This document shows positions 60,988 to 64,000 of a stretch of 64,000 bases of DNA, piece after piece. The DNA is from Pyrrhoderma lamaoense. Its lineage: Eukaryota; Basidiomycota; Agaricomycetes; Hymenochaetales; Hymenochaetaceae. The position numbers and the translations under genes are program-made. Within the stretch, counting starts at the first letter, position 1; every line of letters starts with the position of its first letter. The DNA lies in NCBI GenBank assembly GCA_002794735.1, contig NBAZ01000003.1, positions 1,860,001 to 1,924,000 of the forward strand. The letters are read 5' to 3'. Below the pieces are notes generated by a model. That model did no database searches. It saw nothing but the letters and a program-made list of their open reading frames with translations, and was not told the origin of the DNA.

Positions 60988-62337
60988 TTAACCAGGAGGA
61001 GGAGAGCAGCATCGACGGAGTCATTCTCTTCGTTTTCCTCTTTTGCCTGAGATGCGATAGGTGTGCGAGGCATGACCATAGTACCTAAGATAACGACCAT
61101 GTTAGACACATAAATCGAAGGAACGAAGGGTATATATGGTGAATTGGCTTACCTGTCCGTGCGGATTCAATAATACCGAATGGTTTGAGCAAGCTCAAGA
61201 AAGCCTCAACACGCGACGTCTTTCCACTCATCTCAACGATGATACTATTCTCACTAACATCCACAATCCTCGCCCCAAACTGTTCGGCAAGGACGTTTAT
61301 AGACTGTAAGTGTTGATGTTTTAGTCGGAGAGCTTCCGCTGGAGTCAATGGTGGAGGTGATTGAGGTGTGGTAGGTGACGTTGAATGTTCAAAGTTCTCG
61401 GCGATGGCTACTTCTTGTTCGAATGTGAGTGAGTGGTCTTCGACTGCAGCGGTAGGATCGGGTTGAGCAAAGGCAGAACCGTGACGAGGATCATGGGTCG
61501 GTCCTCCGACGAGTTGGCATCGAGGTAATCTGGTCCAAGGATTGAAACCTTTACGAGAAGTAATTCACGGAGATACAACGGGTGTTGGTATAATCTAAAA
61601 CTGCCCAAACAGGTACCTAGAGATAAAACAACCATTTTAAAAAAAAGCAGATTGAGTCAGTTTCCTTCTCCTTATGATAAATGTAATAATAGCAGTAGTA
61701 GGAGTAATATTGATAGTGACCTCTGTCGAGATACTCACAAGGTCTTCAAGTTGTCTTCGTGCTTGTTCAACGACACCATCTTGACCATTCAAGACTATAC
61801 ACATACGACTGAGATCCCTCACTTCGGTTGAGCATACTACCAGCGAGTCGATATTGAACCACGGGCAGCAAGAATACCAGATACACGTGATAATACTCCC
61901 GGTTCGTTTTGTACAAGACAATTGAGAACATGTCTGTGCGGATATTTGCGTAGTTCGGGTTGTGATTAAACGGATTGAGACGTGTCAGATGGGGATGAAC
62001 TATTATTTCCTTTATCAATATACTCAGATATAAAACGTACTTTTTGAAAGGCTGCAAACTTGGTGGCGGAGTGTTATACAGATATTTGTTACGGCTTCCT
62101 CCGCTGTAAGCGACCTTGGTAGGTCCATTTCAGGTAGTGGAGCAGGTCGAGAATGGGTATATTTGTATGTGAGTGCAGATGTTGAGTCCTCAATTGGTGG
62201 TGGAGGTTTTGGTATTTTCTCTTCAAAACGTAATGCTGAAGTGCTGAAACATTGTAAAGGTTGAACCTAGCAATCCTTGGTGTTACTCTCGCATTGCGAA
62301 GATGCGTTGTGAGCCTCGAAGCTACTCTGGATGCCAT
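60988..62337 (-). CDS. ILV6: Acetolactate synthase regulatory (small) subunit
   Basis: An N-terminal Arg/Ser/Thr-rich stretch (MASRVASRLTTHLRNARVTP) looks like a mitochondrial targeting peptide. The body reads LTYKYTHSRPAPLPEMDLPR, then TPPPSLQPFKK, HVLNCLVQNEPGVLSRVSGI (ACT domain), NIDSLVVCSTEVRDLSRMCI, GVVEQARRQLEDL, LLLVKVSILGPDYLDANSSE, HQHLQSINVLAEQFGARIVD and SENSIIVEMSGKTSRVEAFL. This is Ilv6, which activates acetohydroxyacid synthase and confers valine feedback in branched-chain amino-acid synthesis. About four one-base losses occur: about 62235, about 62081, CC 61859-61860 (ARGFNIDSL expected) and about 60995-61005. With the last one repaired the protein ends DAALLPPG at TAA 60988-60990; unrepaired, the frame runs to 60864. 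Confidence 0.9.
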
Positions 62338-63295
62338 GGCTATAGCTGAAGCTTATAGCTACATCGAGTCACTTCAGTCTTTCAAAACTTTGAGTTCCGA
62401 TATGTGTGAGAACGGCAGTCCAAATTAGTCAAAGTTACTAATCCAAGTAATTCTGAATAACCAATTAGCGTTAGTAATCTTCTTCAGATTAGGTAATCAG
62501 TAGGATAATAATTGGTTACTTAATTAAAGTCACCTCCTTCCTCGTACTTGGCAGATACTGAGATAGCGTTCGGCTCTTGCTAGTTTTATGTTCTTGCAGG
62601 ATACTTATTCTCCCTCCAGACAGGTGTCCGGGTCATGCAGTGGCAAAAGAGGCGCTTGTGGAGCCGTATATTGATGGGAATGCAAGACTATCATCCGCTT
62701 CCACCTCCACGCTTAGGGCGGCACTTTGATCGCGGCGCCGTCGTTAAAGGGAGACCACTTATCTATTGATAGCTACTCAATTATGTACTGTATAACCACT
62801 TATCATTGAAAAGGTTCGCAGCTCATTAGATGCTTTGCACACACGACTTATCTATGCTTTCCTATGGGATGCAATTAATTCCATCAAAGAAGTGTTAGCA
62901 TTTCGTATGGCGCTCAACTACTGATAGTAAAAACCTTTCAGAGACGATGGTCAATAACCAGCCTATATTCACACCAATTTTTGAAAAATACACTTTGCAC
63001 ACACACGAATTTCCTTATACTGAAGCAAATGTTACCTCGGCTGCGGTGGCTCGGCCACCCAAACAGGAAATGATGTCATACTACTAAACCTTTTTTTTCT
63101 CAAAAAAAAAGACTCGATGCCAAATATGGACCACATGACCAGCGGGTACACATTTCAAGGTTCAAAAATTTCATGAAATAGAATGACACAGCATTTTCTT
63201 GGTTTTCGGACTTGGTTTTTCTTATATATAACAATATATGATTTAATAACTAACCGTTTAAGTGTCTACCCCATCTCTTGTTCGTGTCTCAGGCC
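62338..63295. other. Intergenic region, divergent promoters of ILV6 and MFS gene
   Basis: About 960 bases between the two starts. No supportable open frame. A CTCAAAAAAAAAGAC poly-A tract is at about 63100. No amino-acid-control motif is claimed. Confidence 0.4.
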
Positions 63296-64000
63296 ATGAA
63301 TGACCTAAAGAATCTGAGCAGTAAGGTTGACCCGAGAAGAATTATCCTGCAAGTGACCTTGAGTTGTCTGCTGATTCGGACGTTGTTCATGAGAATCCTG
63401 GTGACGGTGTAGACAGCATTTATGAGCGCAAAAGCCACCTAAGTATGTATTCTCGGATTAGAGACACTCTCTGTAGAGTGCACTGACCGTCTTTACCTAG
63501 TCAATCAGTGTCTGCAACGGGAAATTGGGTTTGGACGCTATCAGTGGGAGCTCTTCGTCCTTTCTGGCTTTGGATGGCTCGCGGACAGTACGTCCTTTCT
63601 GTATGCTCATCGTATGCCCTTCCACTCATACACCAGAATGATAGATCTGTGGCTGCAAGGTGTGGCTGTCATCTTACCACAAGTACAAGAAGACTTGGTT
63701 CCTCCCAGAATAGAATACGTTACGCTCTCCCTGTACGTCGGTCTCATACTGGGCGCAACCACGTGGGGCTGTCTTGCGGATGTGATTGGCCGTAAACTAT
63801 CCTGGCAAATAACTCTGGCTCTGTGTGTATGTATGAACGTTCGTCGTAATTCCAAATTCGGTCTGTCATGTACTTTAATAGGGTATCTTTGGAGTTGCAG
63901 CCGGGGGCGCCCCCAACTTTGTTGCTTTGTGTTCATTGATTGCATGTGTTGGGTTTGGCGTCGGAGGAAAGTGAGTGTTTTTAAGTTTATTGTTTATCTA
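63296..64000 (+). CDS. MFS transporter, SVOP/SV2-like (3' end outside window)
   Basis: Starts MNDLKNLSSKVDP, then YPASDLELSADSDVVHENPG, ending the first exon with ERKSHL; the second gives INQCLQREIGFGRYQWELFV LSGFGWLAD, and later LWLQGVAVILPQVQEDLVPP, YVTLSLYVGLILGATTWGCL ADVIGRKLSWQITLALCG and IFGVAAGGAPNFVALCSLIA CVGFGVGG. The MFS signature between TM2 and TM3 is ADVIGRK. The set (IGFGRYQWELF, GFGWLAD, LWLQGVAVILPQVQ) marks the SVOP/SV2-like group of fungal MFS carriers, some of which carry sugars or organic acids; the substrate is unknown. Two one-base losses are likely: CCC 63331-63333 and near 63640. The gene runs off the right edge after a GTGAGT donor. Confidence 0.8.

Noticed and set aside
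63296..64000. The 95-codon ORF at 63508-63795 as an independent gene
   Set aside because: It is an out-of-frame shadow of the MFS transporter exon, whose true frame shows the conserved GFGRYQWELF and ADVIGRK motifs.

Overview
The window looks like a contig from a filamentous basidiomycete, probably Agaricomycetes (genus not determined). Genes are dense and split by many introns of about 50-60 nt (GT-AG, a few GC-AG). Gene content is typical of mushroom-forming fungi: SET9, COG5, PDK1, ARPC4, an FPR3/4-type nucleolar FKBP, a DCAF7-type WD40 protein and a chitin-binding/DM9 protein. I saw no rRNA, tRNA or CRISPR. All genes below were assembled by reading exons by eye, so splice sites are approximate unless stated.

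Layout. 0.9-2.7 kb (-): CBM5/12 + DM9 protein. 3.8-5.5 kb (+): HMG-box factor. 6.7-7.7 kb (+): Ctr copper transporter. 8.1-13.2 kb (-): Rad5/HLTF-like SNF2 ATPase with zf-PARP, HIRAN and RING domains. 13.6-14.5 kb (-): ARPC4. 14.7-16.2 kb (+): nucleoplasmin-like FKBP. 16.4-18.4 kb (-): CCT6. 18.7-20.1 kb (+): short-chain dehydrogenase. 20.1-28.3 kb: an 8-kb stretch with no supportable gene. 28.3-31.8 kb (-): SET9 H4K20 methyltransferase. 32.1-32.9 kb: an AT-rich hAT-like non-autonomous element with inverted repeats and an 8-bp target duplication. 33.3-40.5 kb: two diverged UGP1 genes (both -) on either side of ribosomal protein eS8 (+). 40.6-41.1 kb (-): hypothetical. 42.5-44.1 kb (+): DCAF7-like WD40. 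45.2-47.6 kb (-): CAX/VCX1-like exchanger with altered motifs. 48.4-49.8 kb (-): Tyr/Ser-rich unknown. 50.2-54.0 kb (+): COG5. 54.9-56.5 kb (+): multi-pass receptor-like protein. 57.2-59.9 kb (+): PDK1. 61.0-62.3 kb (-): ILV6. 63.3 kb to the edge (+): SVOP-like MFS transporter.

Most of these are housekeeping genes with no shared pathway. Several lie head to head over short shared promoters (ARPC4/FKBP, CCT6/SDR, Tyr-rich/COG5). The clearest window-wide signal is technical: at least ten otherwise conserved genes change reading frame inside exons. Almost every break is repaired by adding one base, often inside a short G or C run. This points to uncorrected homopolymer deletions in the assembly rather than pseudogenes. 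The most interesting biological items are the hAT-like element, whose inverted repeats each fold into a hairpin, the duplicated UGP1 around eS8, and the domain-rich SNF2 protein.
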